Source: DATGMP01 sp035293565
GTDB lineage: Bacteria > Pseudomonadota > Alphaproteobacteria > BOG-932 > Roseiterribacteraceae
Length of the DNA stretch: 44,080 nucleotides
Assembly (NCBI GenBank): GCA_035293565.1
Contig: DATGMP010000078.1
Span: forward strand, 1 to 44,080
Direction of reading: 5' to 3'
Within the stretch, counting starts at the first letter, position 1, and every line of letters starts with the position of its first letter. Positions 7,130 through 15,912 of the stretch are shown here, piece after piece. The position numbers and the translations under genes were made by a program. Below the pieces are notes generated by a model. That model was not told the origin of the DNA, ran no database searches, and was given only the letters and a program-made list of their open reading frames with translations.

Positions 7130-8161
7130 TCACTTGCCTTCGGTGAAGCCGAAGCTCGCATCGACGACATCATCGCCCGTGATTCCCGGCTTGACGAACT
7201 TCTCGCGCTGGAACCAAACGACGATGCGCCGAATGCTCGCCACATCGAGCCGACCCTCGGGATCGATGTAAGGCAGAATGCGCGCGACCTTCTCGACGGG
7301 CTGCTTGATGTTGCGCGAGATGATCTCGAGCAAGGGGCGGGTCCTGTCATCGACCGGCGTCGGCTTGCCCTGGTAGTCCTTGAGCAGCGTATCGTAGTAC
7401 TCCGCGTTGGCCTTGCGCAGCGCCGTCAGGAACCGCGTCGTCGCGTCGCGGTCGGCGAGCGTCGACGGCGCGGCAAAGATGCCGGCGAGTTGCCATGGCG
7501 TCAGATCGCCGACCCAGCCGATCACCTTCACCGAGCCGGAATCGATGAGCGGCTGCGCCACGGCGACGGGCAGCAGCGCCGTGTCGATGCGCCCCGTCTT
7601 CACCGCGGCCGCGACATTGCCGAGCGTTTGCAGCGGCACGACTTTGACGCGGCTCACGGGAAAGCCCGCCTTCTCCGCCCAGAGACCAAGGCTCAGATGC
7701 GAATTGGAGCCGACCTGGGTGACGCCGAGCGAATGGCCCGGCAGGTCGCGCGGCGATTTGAGGCCGGCGTCATACACCTTGGGATAAACGAGATAGCCCT
7801 GGTTGCGATAGCCCGGCACTTCCCGGCTCTCGCCGGCAATGATCTTGAGGCTGCCATTGCCGGCGAGATTGAAGAAGCCGGCGGTGAAGGCCGTCGTGCC
7901 GAACTGCACGTCGCCCGCCGCCACCGCGACCGCGATCGGCTGTGCCGCATCGAACGGGAGGATCTCGGCATCGAGGCCTTCCGCCTTGAAGTAGCCCTTG
8001 TCGCGCGCGATGAAGATCGGTGAGGAGGAGGTGAGCGGGATGAGGCCGATCTTCACCGGCTTCAACCCCTCAGCGGAAGCCGGCGTCGCGAGAGAGATGA
8101 TGCCGATCGCCGCGGCGCAGATGCGCGAGCAAAGGCCCCATGAGCGGCGGTTCGGTTTCAA
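7130..8161 (-). CDS. NitT/TauT-type ABC transporter substrate-binding protein
   Basis: Periplasmic binding protein of the SsuA/TauA/ThiY group, 343 residues. It has a Sec signal peptide (basic start, hydrophobic core about 11-27, cleavage after PASA near residue 29). The mature part begins with KIGLIPLTSSSPIFIARDKGYFKAEGL, the typical first strand and helix (residues about 37-63). The start is TTG at 8161, preceded by GGGAGGAG. Its ATPase and permease partners are the divergent genes at 9736 and 10502, which have no binding protein of their own. The neighbouring dioxygenase suggests an aromatic acid or sulfonate ligand; this is inferred from context only. Confidence 0.88.
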   Translation of the reverse strand: MKPNRRSWGLCSRICAAAIGIISLATPASAEGLKPVKIGLIPLTSSSPIFIARDKGYFKAEGLDAEILPFDAAQPIAVAVAAGDVQFGTTAFTAGFFNLAGNGSLKIIAGESREVPGYRNQGYLVYPKVYDAGLKSPRDLPGHSLGVTQVGSNSHLSLGLWAEKAGFPVSRVKVVPLQTLGNVAAAVKTGRIDTALLPVAVAQPLIDSGSVKVIGWVGDLTPWQLAGIFAAPSTLADRDATTRFLTALRKANAEYYDTLLKDYQGKPTPVDDRTRPLLEIISRNIKQPVEKVARILPYIDPEGRLDVASIRRIVVWFQREKFVKPGITGDDVVDASFGFTEGK

Positions 8162-8232
8162 GCAGCTCCTCCCGTAAAGGCCTTGTGACCCTCTCTTGAC
8201 CGATGGTCATGCCGTCGCGCGCCCCGTGTCAA

Positions 8233-8246
8233 GTTGATATATCAAC
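8233..8246. promoter_or_regulatory. perfect 14-bp palindrome, candidate operator
   Basis: The sequence gttgatatatcaac is a perfect inverted repeat in the 155-base space between the divergent genes starting at 8161 and 8317. Its length and TA-rich centre are typical of operators for dimeric winged-helix repressors. The MarR protein encoded at 11332-11856, at the end of the plus-strand arm, is the best candidate to bind it. Confidence 0.6.
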
Positions 8247-8316
8247 TGACCAGCATTATCTTTTTTGCGTGGCCTGCAACGGCTTTCGGCGGGCGCCACG
8301 AACTGCGCGAGATCAG

Positions 8317-9645
8317 ATGGACATAGCGCGCCTGATCGACGATCGTCCGGCGGAGGGCATCTTCCGGGTGCATCGCGACGTCTTCGTCGACCCCGCGATC
8401 TTCGATCTCGAGATGCGCTACATCTTCGAGGACACATGGCTTTTCATCGGCCTCGAGAGCCAGGTCGCGCGGCCGCATGACTTTCTCACGACGGTGCTTG
8501 GACGCCAGCCGGTCCTGGTGATGCGCGACGGCGCGGGCCGGCTCGGCTGCTATCTCAATAGCTGTCGGCACCGCGGCACGCTGCTTTGTCCGCTTCGCGC
8601 CGGCAATCAGAAGTACCATGTCTGTCCCTATCACGGCTGGGCCTATGACAGCGCCGGCGGCAATGTCGCCGTGACGGGGGAGAAGGACGGCCGCTATCCC
8701 GCCTGCTTTGCCAGCGAGAACCGCGACCTGGTGCCGGTGCCGAGATTTGCCAATTACCGCGGGTTGCTGTTCGCGAGCCTGTCGGCGGATGTGCCGTCGA
8801 TCGAAGAGCATCTGGGCGAGGCGCGCATCTTCGTCGACATGCTGGCGGATCAGAGCACGGAGGGGCTGGAATTCGTCCCGGGCGCCGTCACATACACGTT
8901 TGACGGCAATTGGAAACTGCAAATCGAAAACGGTCTCGACTTCTATCACTTCTCCTCGACGCACAGCTCCTACATCGATCTGATCGAGCGGCGCCGCAAG
9001 GCCGCGCCCGAAGCGGTCGTCAGCACGCGCTGGATCAACGACGAGCCGGTCGGCCAGGGCACCTTCAGCTTCGTGCACGGCCATGGCGTCATGTGGTCGA
9101 ACCGCAATTCCTCGAACGCGGTCCGGCCGCTCGCGCTCGATCCGGAGAAGCTCGATGCGATTCGCCAGCGGGTCGGCCACACGCGCGCCAAGTGGATGCT
9201 CTACAACCGCAACCTGACGCTCTTTCCGAATGTCCAGATTGTGGACATCGCGTCGCTGCATGTGCGCATCCTGCGGCCGCTCGCGGTGGACAAGACCGAA
9301 ATGACCGCGCATTGCCTGGCGCCGATCGGCGAGAGCGCCGAAGCGCGGCGCCGCCGCATCCGCCAATATGAGGACTTCTTCAATCCGAGCGGACTCGCGA
9401 CGCCCGACGACAATGTGATGTACGAGAACTGCCAAGCAGGCTTCACGGCAGATGCCGCGGGATGGACGCTCGGATATCTGCGCGGCCTCGGCGAGAGCGG
9501 CGCCCGCGACGGTCACGCGGAGGAACTCGGCATCGCACCCCATGGCGCCGCCTATGGCGGCATCTCGCTCGGCGACGAGACCTGTCTTCACGCCGGCTAT
9601 CGTGAATGGCGGCGCCTCCTGAAGCGCGGACTTGAAGCACGCTAA
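8317..9645 (+). CDS. Rieske non-haem iron aromatic dioxygenase, alpha subunit
   Basis: Catalytic subunit of an aromatic-ring-hydroxylating dioxygenase, 442 residues. The Rieske [2Fe-2S] ligands are C83, H85, C103 and H106, with the exact C-x-H-x17-C-x2-H spacing. The mononuclear iron site shows D208, H211 and H216 in LQIENGLDFYHFSSTH, and a further Asp is available in SGLATPDD near the C-terminus. The enzyme adds O2 across an aromatic ring to give a cis-diol, working with a ferredoxin/reductase that is not encoded nearby. The ATG at 8317 was chosen because the conserved sequence begins there, although its ribosome-binding site is weak. In-frame codons extend to 8203 but would cover the promoter and palindrome. 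The substrate is unknown. Confidence 0.93.
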   Translation: MDIARLIDDRPAEGIFRVHRDVFVDPAIFDLEMRYIFEDTWLFIGLESQVARPHDFLTTVLGRQPVLVMRDGAGRLGCYLNSCRHRGTLLCPLRAGNQKYHVCPYHGWAYDSAGGNVAVTGEKDGRYPACFASENRDLVPVPRFANYRGLLFASLSADVPSIEEHLGEARIFVDMLADQSTEGLEFVPGAVTYTFDGNWKLQIENGLDFYHFSSTHSSYIDLIERRRKAAPEAVVSTRWINDEPVGQGTFSFVHGHGVMWSNRNSSNAVRPLALDPEKLDAIRQRVGHTRAKWMLYNRNLTLFPNVQIVDIASLHVRILRPLAVDKTEMTAHCLAPIGESAEARRRRIRQYEDFFNPSGLATPDDNVMYENCQAGFTADAAGWTLGYLRGLGESGARDGHAEELGIAPHGAAYGGISLGDETCLHAGYREWRRLLKRGLEAR

Positions 9646-9735
9646 AGGCAGTCTCCGCCGCGAGGCAGGCGATTGCCAGCCTCGCCCGGACGTGCCAAGT
9701 ATCGTTCGCCCGTTCGCGAATCGGGGGCATCAACG

Positions 9736-10509
9736 GTGGAATTGATCGTCGACCATCTGTCGCATAGCTACAACACGCTCGAAGTCCTGCACGACGTCTC
9801 CTTCGCGACGCGGCTCGGTGAAATCCTTGCCATCGTCGGCCCCTCGGGCTGCGGCAAGAGCACCCTGCTCTCGATCGTTGGCGGCTTGCTTCAACCGACC
9901 TCGGGACAGATCGCGACGCGGGGCGCGCCGCCGGCCGGGAGCCTCAACCCGCTCACTTTCGTGTTCCAGGACTTCGCGCTCCTTCCCTGGCGGACGGTGG
10001 CCGACAATGTCGGCTTCCCGCTGGAGCATCGCGGCTTGGCCGCAACCGAGCGCAAGGAGATCATTGCCGACGCCTTGCGCCGCACCGGGCTTTCGGAGTT
10101 TGCGGGCGTTCTGCCGAAGCAATTGTCGGGCGGCATGCGGCAGCGCGTCGGCATCGCGCGAGCGCTTGTCGTCCGACCGGCGATCCTCCTGATGGACGAG
10201 CCGCTGTCGGCGCTCGATTCGCAGGCGCGCGATCTGCTGATCGACGACTTCTCGAAGCTGATGGCGGGCGAAAGCATGAGCGCCATCTACGTCACCCACA
10301 ATCTCGAGGAGGCGGTGCGTCTCGCCGACCGCGTTCTCGTTTTCTCGCGCCGGCCCGGCCGCATCCGCGACATCATCTCCATTCCGATGAGGCGCGGCGA
10401 GCGCAGCTCCGCCGGCGCCGTCGCCAAGCTCGCAGAATTGCAATCCCAATTGTGGTCGCTCATCCGCGACGAAGCGGCTTATGCCGATCGGGAGATGGCC
10501 AATGTCTGA
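9736..10509 (+). CDS. NitT/TauT-type ABC transporter ATP-binding protein
   Basis: Cytoplasmic ATPase of 257 residues. Walker A is GPSGCGKST at about 35-43. The Q-loop lies in FVFQDFALLPWR, the signature motif is LSGGMRQR, and Walker B is AILLMDEPLSALD, followed by the H-loop YVTHNLEEA. I chose the GTG at 9736, which follows GGGGGC and begins the first conserved strand; longer in-frame starts lack support. The gene lies 90 bases after the dioxygenase alpha gene and overlaps the permease gene by 8 bases. It should energise uptake with the binding protein at 7130-8161. Confidence 0.92.
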   Translation: MELIVDHLSHSYNTLEVLHDVSFATRLGEILAIVGPSGCGKSTLLSIVGGLLQPTSGQIATRGAPPAGSLNPLTFVFQDFALLPWRTVADNVGFPLEHRGLAATERKEIIADALRRTGLSEFAGVLPKQLSGGMRQRVGIARALVVRPAILLMDEPLSALDSQARDLLIDDFSKLMAGESMSAIYVTHNLEEAVRLADRVLVFSRRPGRIRDIISIPMRRGERSSAGAVAKLAELQSQLWSLIRDEAAYADREMANV

Positions 10510-11335
10510 TGTCGCCGTGCCGGAGCCGGCCGACCGAATGGCCGATCAACGCGCGCTGACGCCCGTGCGGTTCCGCGGCGGCGGCTTTTCGCCGTCCTCG
10601 AGCCGAGCGAGCACATGGCTCGCCTTGATCGTGCCGATCTGCATCTGGCAGGCAGCGTGCTCTCTCGGCTGGGTCAGTCCGCTCTTCCTGCCGAGCCCCA
10701 TGGCGATCGCCGCCGCGCTCAAGGCGATGATCGTCTCGGGCGAGCTGTGGCGCCACCTCTCCATCTCGCTCGCGCGCATCGGCCTCGGCTGGCTGCTCGG
10801 CACCGCGACCGGCGTCGTTGTCGGCCTCGCGATGGGGCTCTTCACCGTCGCGCGCGCGGCCGGCCTGCCCATGGTGTCGGCGATCTTCCCGATTCCGAAG
10901 ATCGCCCTCCTGCCGCTGCTCATCCTCTGGCTCGGCATCGGCGAGACGTCGAAGGTCGTCACCATCGCGCTGGGCGTGTTCTTTCCGACGGCCCTCGCCG
11001 TCTATACCGGCGTCGGCGCGGTGCCGGGCAATCTGATCCGCATGGCGCAGAGCTTCGAGGTGCCGTATTTCGACATCGTGCGCAAGGTCATCCTGCCCGG
11101 CGCCCTGCCCTCGATCCTCGGCGGCTTCCGCATCTCGGCCGCGATCGCGCTGCTGCTCGTGGTATCGGCCGAGATGATCGGCGCGGACAGCGGTATCGGC
11201 GCTTTCGTGCTTCAGGCCGGCAACCTGATGCAAACGGATCAGCTCCTGGCGGGGGTTATCGTGCTCTCGCTCCTCGGCCTCGCGATCGGCAAAGTCGTCG
11301 GCCTCCTCGAAAATCGCCTGCTGCGGTGGCGCTAG
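10502..11335 (+). CDS. NitT/TauT-type ABC transporter permease
   Basis: Inner-membrane permease (BPD_transp_1 family) of 277 residues. A hydrophilic N-terminal ~35 residues precedes about six hydrophobic segments. The EAA loop that contacts the ATPase is visible at FEVPYFDIVRKVILPGALPS (near residues 187-206). GGGAGATGG precedes the ATG at 10502, which lies inside the end of the ATPase gene. The stop TAG at 11333-11335 overlaps the stop of the convergent MarR gene. It completes the split transporter with the ATPase at 9736 and the binding protein at 7130. Confidence 0.92.
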   Translation: MSDVAVPEPADRMADQRALTPVRFRGGGFSPSSSRASTWLALIVPICIWQAACSLGWVSPLFLPSPMAIAAALKAMIVSGELWRHLSISLARIGLGWLLGTATGVVVGLAMGLFTVARAAGLPMVSAIFPIPKIALLPLLILWLGIGETSKVVTIALGVFFPTALAVYTGVGAVPGNLIRMAQSFEVPYFDIVRKVILPGALPSILGGFRISAAIALLLVVSAEMIGADSGIGAFVLQAGNLMQTDQLLAGVIVLSLLGLAIGKVVGLLENRLLRWR

Positions 11336-11856
11336 CGCTCGGGAGACTGATCCGCGCCCGATCTCCGATGCGGAACCCGCGCAACCAGTTGCCGCAAGAT
11401 GCCAAGGAACATGCCGATTTGCTCCGGCGTCATTCCGGCCAAGAGCCGATCTTGTCGCTTGCGCGCATCGACGACGATGAGCCGATGGAGATAGCGGCCT
11501 TTCTCCGTGAGCATGATGAGCCCCTGCCGGCTGCTCCTGTGCTTACGGACAATGCTTATCAAGCGCTTTCGTCGAAGCACGCCGAGGCTGCGGCTCACAG
11601 CACCCTTGTCAAGATCGGTTTCCACGCCGATCTGGTTCGCCGACAAGTCCGGCCGCCTCCCGAGCAGCATCATCACCCGCCATTCGACTATTCCGATTCC
11701 ATAATGGCGGCGGTAGTAGCCGGAAGCCGCCCTTCGCAGCCTGTTCGCGAGAATACCCACCAGCGTGGGCACGTGCTCGTCGAAATGGATATGTCTTGGC
11801 TCCCGATCGCGTCGGGAACCAACGGACGTGGCGACCCTTTTCTTCACACCCGTCAT
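11332..11856 (-). CDS. MarR-family transcriptional regulator
   Basis: A 174-residue winged-helix regulator. The recognition region is about residues 72-96 (SANQIGVETDLDKGAVSRSL) and is followed by the wing, with basic residues (RKHRSSRQGLIMLTEKG), the hallmark of MarR proteins. The N-terminal ~25 residues are basic and unstructured. I chose the ATG at 11856, preceded by AGAGGA at good spacing; the frame stays open upstream but codes nothing recognisable. It is convergent with the permease gene. It probably controls the dioxygenase/transporter module in response to an aromatic ligand, perhaps through the palindrome at 8233. The 346-base gap 11857-12202 between this gene and the LysR gene holds only a short inverted repeat (11935-11954). 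Confidence 0.85.
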   Translation of the reverse strand: MTGVKKRVATSVGSRRDREPRHIHFDEHVPTLVGILANRLRRAASGYYRRHYGIGIVEWRVMMLLGRRPDLSANQIGVETDLDKGAVSRSLGVLRRKRLISIVRKHRSSRQGLIMLTEKGRYLHRLIVVDARKRQDRLLAGMTPEQIGMFLGILRQLVARVPHRRSGADQSPER

Positions 11857-12202
11857 TCGGCCGTCCTCTGCGTGAAGCCGTGCGCAACGGCGCTCTACTG
11901 CGAGGCGAGTATCCCTGCGTGCGCGGCTGAAATCGATCGGTTTTATCGCCGATCTGAAGAACGCTGCGAAGGCGCTCGATCGAAAGGGACAAGAGGCCCA
12001 GCGCGCCGGCCATGTAGCATCGGTTCCGCGGGCAGACAAAACAGACGCGCGCCTCGGAAGGACGATTGCGATATGATCCGCCTGCCTGCTATCCGAAAAG
12101 CTTGCGGAGGCGATCCGATTCCCATCATCCCCTTAGTGAATCAACCCGAATGCCGGCGCCGAACGGCCTTGGCGCTCGGCAGCTGGCGAGGCCAACCGCC
12201 CG

Positions 12203-13114
12203 ATGAAGCTCGAATCGCTCCGCTATTTCCATGTCACGCAAGCTTGCGGCTCGATCCGCAAGGCGGCTGAGCGCCTCCATGTCGCACCCTCGGCGATCTC
12301 GCGGCAGATCGCCATTCTCGAGCGCGAGCTCGGCCTTAGATTGTTGGAGCGAAGCTCGAGCGGCGTTTGCACCACGGCCGCCGGCGCTCTCCTCGGTCGA
12401 AGCATCCAGTCGATCTTCCGCGATATCGAGCGCGCACGCTCGGCGATCGATGATTTGAAGGGGCTCCGCATCGGCGAAGTGACGATCTATGCAATGGAGG
12501 GGCTGGTCAGCGATTTCCTGCCGACGCTCTTCGTCGCGTTTCACAAGAAATTTCCGGGCATCGGCTTCAATCTCGTGCTGGCCCCGACGGACCGTATCAT
12601 CGAGGCGGTGCTGCGCGACGAAGCCGATATCGGCATCACCTTCAACGCCAAGCCCAAGCAGGAGCTGAGCGTCGTCGCGCGCTATGCCGAGCCGGTAAGC
12701 TGCCTCGTGGCGCCCCACCATCCGCTCGCCCGGGAGAAGGCGGTGAGCTTGCGCCAACTCAGGAATCACGCCGTCGCCCTGCCGAAGGATGCCTTCGGCC
12801 TAAGGCAGCTCATCGATGACGCGGCGCGGCGCGCCGGCGTCGCGCTCAAGGTCATGATGACCACCAATTCGCTGGAGCTCACCAAGAAGCTGGCGGAGTC
12901 CGGCGTTGCGGTCGCCTTCATGCCGGCTTTCACGGTGAGCGCCGAGGTGGCGCGGGGCAGCCTGCGCTGCATTCCCGTGAGCGACAAGGCATTCCGCGTC
13001 GCCTATTCCGAGGTGTGCGTGCACCGCAACCGGGCGATCTCCGCCGCTGCCCAGGAGTTCCTCGACGCGCTCGTCCGCGCGCTTCGGGCGCTGCCGTCGT
13101 CCAGCGCGGCCTAG
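12203..13114 (+). CDS. LysR-family transcriptional regulator
   Basis: A 303-residue regulator of normal LysR length. The N-terminal winged helix-turn-helix occupies about residues 1-60 (SIRKAAERLHVAPSAISRQI forms the helix-turn-helix). The effector-binding domain of periplasmic-binding fold runs from about 88 onward, beginning near VTIYAMEGLVSDFLPTLF. It lies upstream of, and in the same direction as, the RutD/transporter/RutC operon that starts 143 bases later. It is probably that operon's activator, although LysR genes more often diverge from their targets. Only a weak GAGG precedes the ATG. Confidence 0.9.
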   Translation: MKLESLRYFHVTQACGSIRKAAERLHVAPSAISRQIAILERELGLRLLERSSSGVCTTAAGALLGRSIQSIFRDIERARSAIDDLKGLRIGEVTIYAMEGLVSDFLPTLFVAFHKKFPGIGFNLVLAPTDRIIEAVLRDEADIGITFNAKPKQELSVVARYAEPVSCLVAPHHPLAREKAVSLRQLRNHAVALPKDAFGLRQLIDDAARRAGVALKVMMTTNSLELTKKLAESGVAVAFMPAFTVSAEVARGSLRCIPVSDKAFRVAYSEVCVHRNRAISAAAQEFLDALVRALRALPSSSAA

Positions 13115-13154
13115 CGTTCTAATTTCGGCAACACGCAATGCTTGCCTTTCGATT

Positions 13155-13177
13155 ACCGGCCGCGGAGCCGCGCCGGT
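13155..13177 (+). promoter_or_regulatory. GC-rich hairpin between LysR gene and rutD-like gene
   Basis: accggc (13155-13160) pairs with gccggt (13172-13177), and inner bases add GCGG/CCGC pairs. There is no T-run. It may be a weak Rho-assisted end of the LysR transcript or a leader structure of the following operon. Confidence 0.35.
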
Positions 13178-13257
13178 AGGCTGGTGGGGCTGGGTGGCGC
13201 GCCGGCGGGCTCGGGAGGAGCTCGGCGCCGTCCTGTCGCGATAGGAAAACAAAGGCA

Positions 13258-14055
13258 ATGCCCAAAATCGCTGTCGGCGACGCGCATATCTTCTATGAGA
13301 CGCACGGGGACGGACAGCCCGTCCTGCTGGTGCCGGGCCTTGGCGGCGTGGGCAGCTATTGGGCGCCCAACATCCCCGCCTTCTCGCGGCGTCACCTCGT
13401 GGTGGTCCATGACCACCGTGGAACCGGCCAGAGCAGCCGTTCGGAGATGCGCTATTCCGTCGATCAGATGACCGGGGACCTGCTCGCCGTCATGGATCAT
13501 CTCGGCATCGAGAAAGCCCATCTCGTCGGTCATTCGACGGGCGGCGCGATCGGGCAGACTCTCGCCGTGACCCATCCCGAGCGGCTGTCGAGCCTTGTCA
13601 TCTATGCGAGCTGGACGACGGCCGATCCGTTCTTCCGCCGCGTCTTCGAGGCGCGACGCACCCTGCTGACCGCCGCCGGGCCTGCCGCCTATATGCGCGC
13701 GACGCCCGCCTTTCTCTATCCGGATTGGTGGATCAACGAGAATATCGCGCTCCTGGAGGAGCGCGAGCGCGCGTCGCTGCCGTCCTTCACCTCGGCGACG
13801 ATCGGCGCGAGCCGCATCGACGCGATCGTCGCATTCGACCGCACCGCGGATCTGCCGCGAATCAGGACGCCGACGCTCGTCATCTGCGCCAAGGACGACA
13901 TCCTGACCCCGCCCTATTTCAGCCGCGAGCTGGCGCGGCGCATCCCGGGCGCGGAGCTCGTGCTGCTGGAGCGCGGCGGCCACTGCGCGTCGGAGACCTG
14001 CGCAGACGCGTTCAACGAAGCCGTGCTGGACTTCATCGCGCGGCACGCCTCATGA
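13258..14055 (+). CDS. rutD: RutD-like alpha/beta hydrolase
   Basis: Alpha/beta-hydrolase of 265 residues resembling RutD, which speeds hydrolysis of 3-aminoacrylate or its carbamate in pyrimidine breakdown. The opening LLVPGLGGVGSYW (about 23-35), the PAFLYPDWW stretch (about 150-158) and the C-terminal layout match that subfamily. The catalytic triad is complete: S93 in GHSTGG, D213 or D214 in ICAKDD, and H242 in ERGGH. From memory, E. coli RutD has Ala in place of this Ser, so this enzyme may be a more conventional ester or amide hydrolase. No RutA gene is in the window. It leads an operon whose last gene is RutC-like. Family confident; substrate not. Confidence 0.78.
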   Translation: MPKIAVGDAHIFYETHGDGQPVLLVPGLGGVGSYWAPNIPAFSRRHLVVVHDHRGTGQSSRSEMRYSVDQMTGDLLAVMDHLGIEKAHLVGHSTGGAIGQTLAVTHPERLSSLVIYASWTTADPFFRRVFEARRTLLTAAGPAAYMRATPAFLYPDWWINENIALLEERERASLPSFTSATIGASRIDAIVAFDRTADLPRIRTPTLVICAKDDILTPPYFSRELARRIPGAELVLLERGGHCASETCADAFNEAVLDFIARHAS

Positions 14056-14092
14056 TGCCGAGAGACACCGGCGCCGCCGCGAGAGCCGACTG

Positions 14093-14962
14093 ATGCTGTC
14101 GCAGCTTGTCGCATCGGGACTGGCGCTCGGCAGCATCTACGCGCTCATCGCTCTCTCGCTGGTCTTGATCAACAAGGCGACCGATGTCGTCAATTTCGCG
14201 CAAGGCGAAATGGCGATGTTCGGCACCTTCATCTGCTTCTGGCTCCTCACCAAGCTGGGCCTGCCGCTGATCCTGGTCCTGATCGCCGCGCTGCCGATCG
14301 GTGCGCTCCTCGGCATTGCGACCGAGCGTATCGCGCTTCGCCCGCTGCAAGCGGCGCCGCAAGTCAACGCCCTCATCGCGACGATCGGGCTGTGGATGGT
14401 CTTCCACCACGGCGCGGGGTGGATCTGGGGCTACGACCCCGTGCGCTTTCCCTCGCTCTTCTCACCCGACCCGGTGACGGTGCTGGGCGCGCGCATCGCG
14501 CAGAACAGCCTCGGCATCATCGCCGTGGTCGCAGCCGTCGCATGGCTGCTCTATCTCTTCTTCGAGCATACGCGCCTAGGCATCGCCATGCGGGCGGCCA
14601 GCATGAATCGGCGGGCGGCGAAATTGATGGGCATCAATGTCCATGGAGTCGCCCTCGCCGCCTGGGGACTCGCGACCGCGATCAGCGTGGTTGCGGGATT
14701 CCTTGTGGCGCCCCTGACCTTTCTCGATTTCGAAATGATGGGCGCGGTGCTGCTCAAGGCCTTTGCCGGCGCCATTCTCGGCGGTTTCAACAGCCTGCCT
14801 GGCGCCGCCATCGGCTGCCTTGTCATCGGCGTGGTCGAGAATCTCTTCGCAGCTTATATCTCGACCGCGTTCCGCGATACTTTCGCCTTCGGCGTCATCA
14901 TCGCCGTGCTCATGTTCCGGCCGCAGGGAATGTTCACGCGCGCAATCGCGAGAAAAGTATGA
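14093..14962 (+). CDS. LivH-type ABC transporter permease
   Basis: Inner-membrane permease of the branched-chain amino-acid (HAAT) family, 289 residues with about eight hydrophobic segments. The LivH signature LINKATDVVNFAQGEMAMFG occupies about residues 25-44. The EAA-like loop (AMRAASMNRRAAKLMGIN) lies near 165-182. It follows the RutD-like gene by 37 bases and overlaps the next gene by 4 bases (ATGA). It forms the membrane channel with the LivM-type protein at 14959. Confidence 0.93.
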   Translation: MLSQLVASGLALGSIYALIALSLVLINKATDVVNFAQGEMAMFGTFICFWLLTKLGLPLILVLIAALPIGALLGIATERIALRPLQAAPQVNALIATIGLWMVFHHGAGWIWGYDPVRFPSLFSPDPVTVLGARIAQNSLGIIAVVAAVAWLLYLFFEHTRLGIAMRAASMNRRAAKLMGINVHGVALAAWGLATAISVVAGFLVAPLTFLDFEMMGAVLLKAFAGAILGGFNSLPGAAIGCLVIGVVENLFAAYISTAFRDTFAFGVIIAVLMFRPQGMFTRAIARKV

Positions 14963-15912
14963 GCGCGACCGCTCACAGGATCGGCGCCGCGATCACCCTG
15001 CTGGTGCTCCTTCTCGCGCCGCTCGGCCTCGGCAATTACGGCTATTACCTCCTGGCGACGATCATGATCTATGCGATGGTCGCGCTCGGCCTCAATCTGC
15101 TGATCGGCATGGGCGGTCAGATCTCGATCGGACATGCCGGATTTTGGGCGCTCGGCGCCTATGCCTCGGCCGTGTCGGTGACCAAGCTCGGGCTGCCGTT
15201 TCTCCTCGGTGTCGGGCTGGGAGGCGCGGTCGCAGCGCTGTTCGGCGCGCTGGTGGCGCTGCCCGCTCTGCGCGTCCAAGGCCATTACCTCGCGATCGCC
15301 ACCCTCGGCTTCGCGCTCTTCGTGCAACAGGTGCTGTTCGAATGGGAATGGCTCACCGGCGGCCGGCAAGGGCTTTTCGTGCCGCGGCCGGCGCTGCTCG
15401 GCGTCGAGCTCGACAGCGATCTCGGCTATTACTACCTGCTGCTCGCGATCTTCCTGCTGCTTGGCTGGGTCGCCGGCAATTTCGCCCGTTCCCATACCGG
15501 CCGCTCGCTCGCCGCGCTGCGCATGAGCACGGTCGCCGCCGAGAGCTGCGGCATCCCGCGCCCGCGACACATCATCATCGCGTTTGCGATGAGCGCCTGC
15601 TTTGCCGGCATCTCCGGCGCGCTCTATGCCCATCTGCTCGGACATCTCAGCACCGAGACCTTCTCGCTCGCGACCTCCCTCTCGTTCCTGACAATGGCGG
15701 TCATCGGCGGGCTGCATTCGCGCGGCGGCGCGCTGCTCGGCGGCGCCTATCTGGCGCTCGCGCCCGAGGTTTTCCGCGAGCTCAAGGATGCGCAGATGGT
15801 TGTCTACGGCGCGACACTCATCCTCTGCGTGCAATTCCTGCCGGGCGGGTTGATCAGCCTCGGCGATCTCGCCGCCCGCGCGTGGCGGAGGGTGCCTCGT
15901 GGCGCTGCTTGA
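14959..15912 (+). CDS. LivM-type ABC transporter permease
   Basis: Second permease of the Liv-type transporter, 317 residues. The signature GMGGQISIGHAGFWALGAYA lies near residues 50-69 and hydrophobic segments run throughout. The ATG overlaps the LivH-type stop (ATGA), and the C-terminus overlaps the next gene, the ATPase, by 14 bases. These overlaps show a tightly coupled operon. Confidence 0.93.
   Translation: MSATAHRIGAAITLLVLLLAPLGLGNYGYYLLATIMIYAMVALGLNLLIGMGGQISIGHAGFWALGAYASAVSVTKLGLPFLLGVGLGGAVAALFGALVALPALRVQGHYLAIATLGFALFVQQVLFEWEWLTGGRQGLFVPRPALLGVELDSDLGYYYLLLAIFLLLGWVAGNFARSHTGRSLAALRMSTVAAESCGIPRPRHIIIAFAMSACFAGISGALYAHLLGHLSTETFSLATSLSFLTMAVIGGLHSRGGALLGGAYLALAPEVFRELKDAQMVVYGATLILCVQFLPGGLISLGDLAARAWRRVPRGAA

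Noticed and set aside
8242..9591. Long minus-strand open frame opposite the Rieske dioxygenase gene
   Set aside because: It is the shadow of a gene with complete catalytic motifs; its own translation has no family features.
11935..11954. 6-bp inverted repeat (gatcgg/ccgatc) upstream of the MarR gene
   Set aside because: It is too short and does not resemble the palindrome at 8233, so I did not call it an operator.
10615..12270. 551-codon plus-strand frame across the permease and MarR genes
   Set aside because: It runs out of frame through two recognised genes and reads as low-complexity Arg/Pro/Ala sequence.
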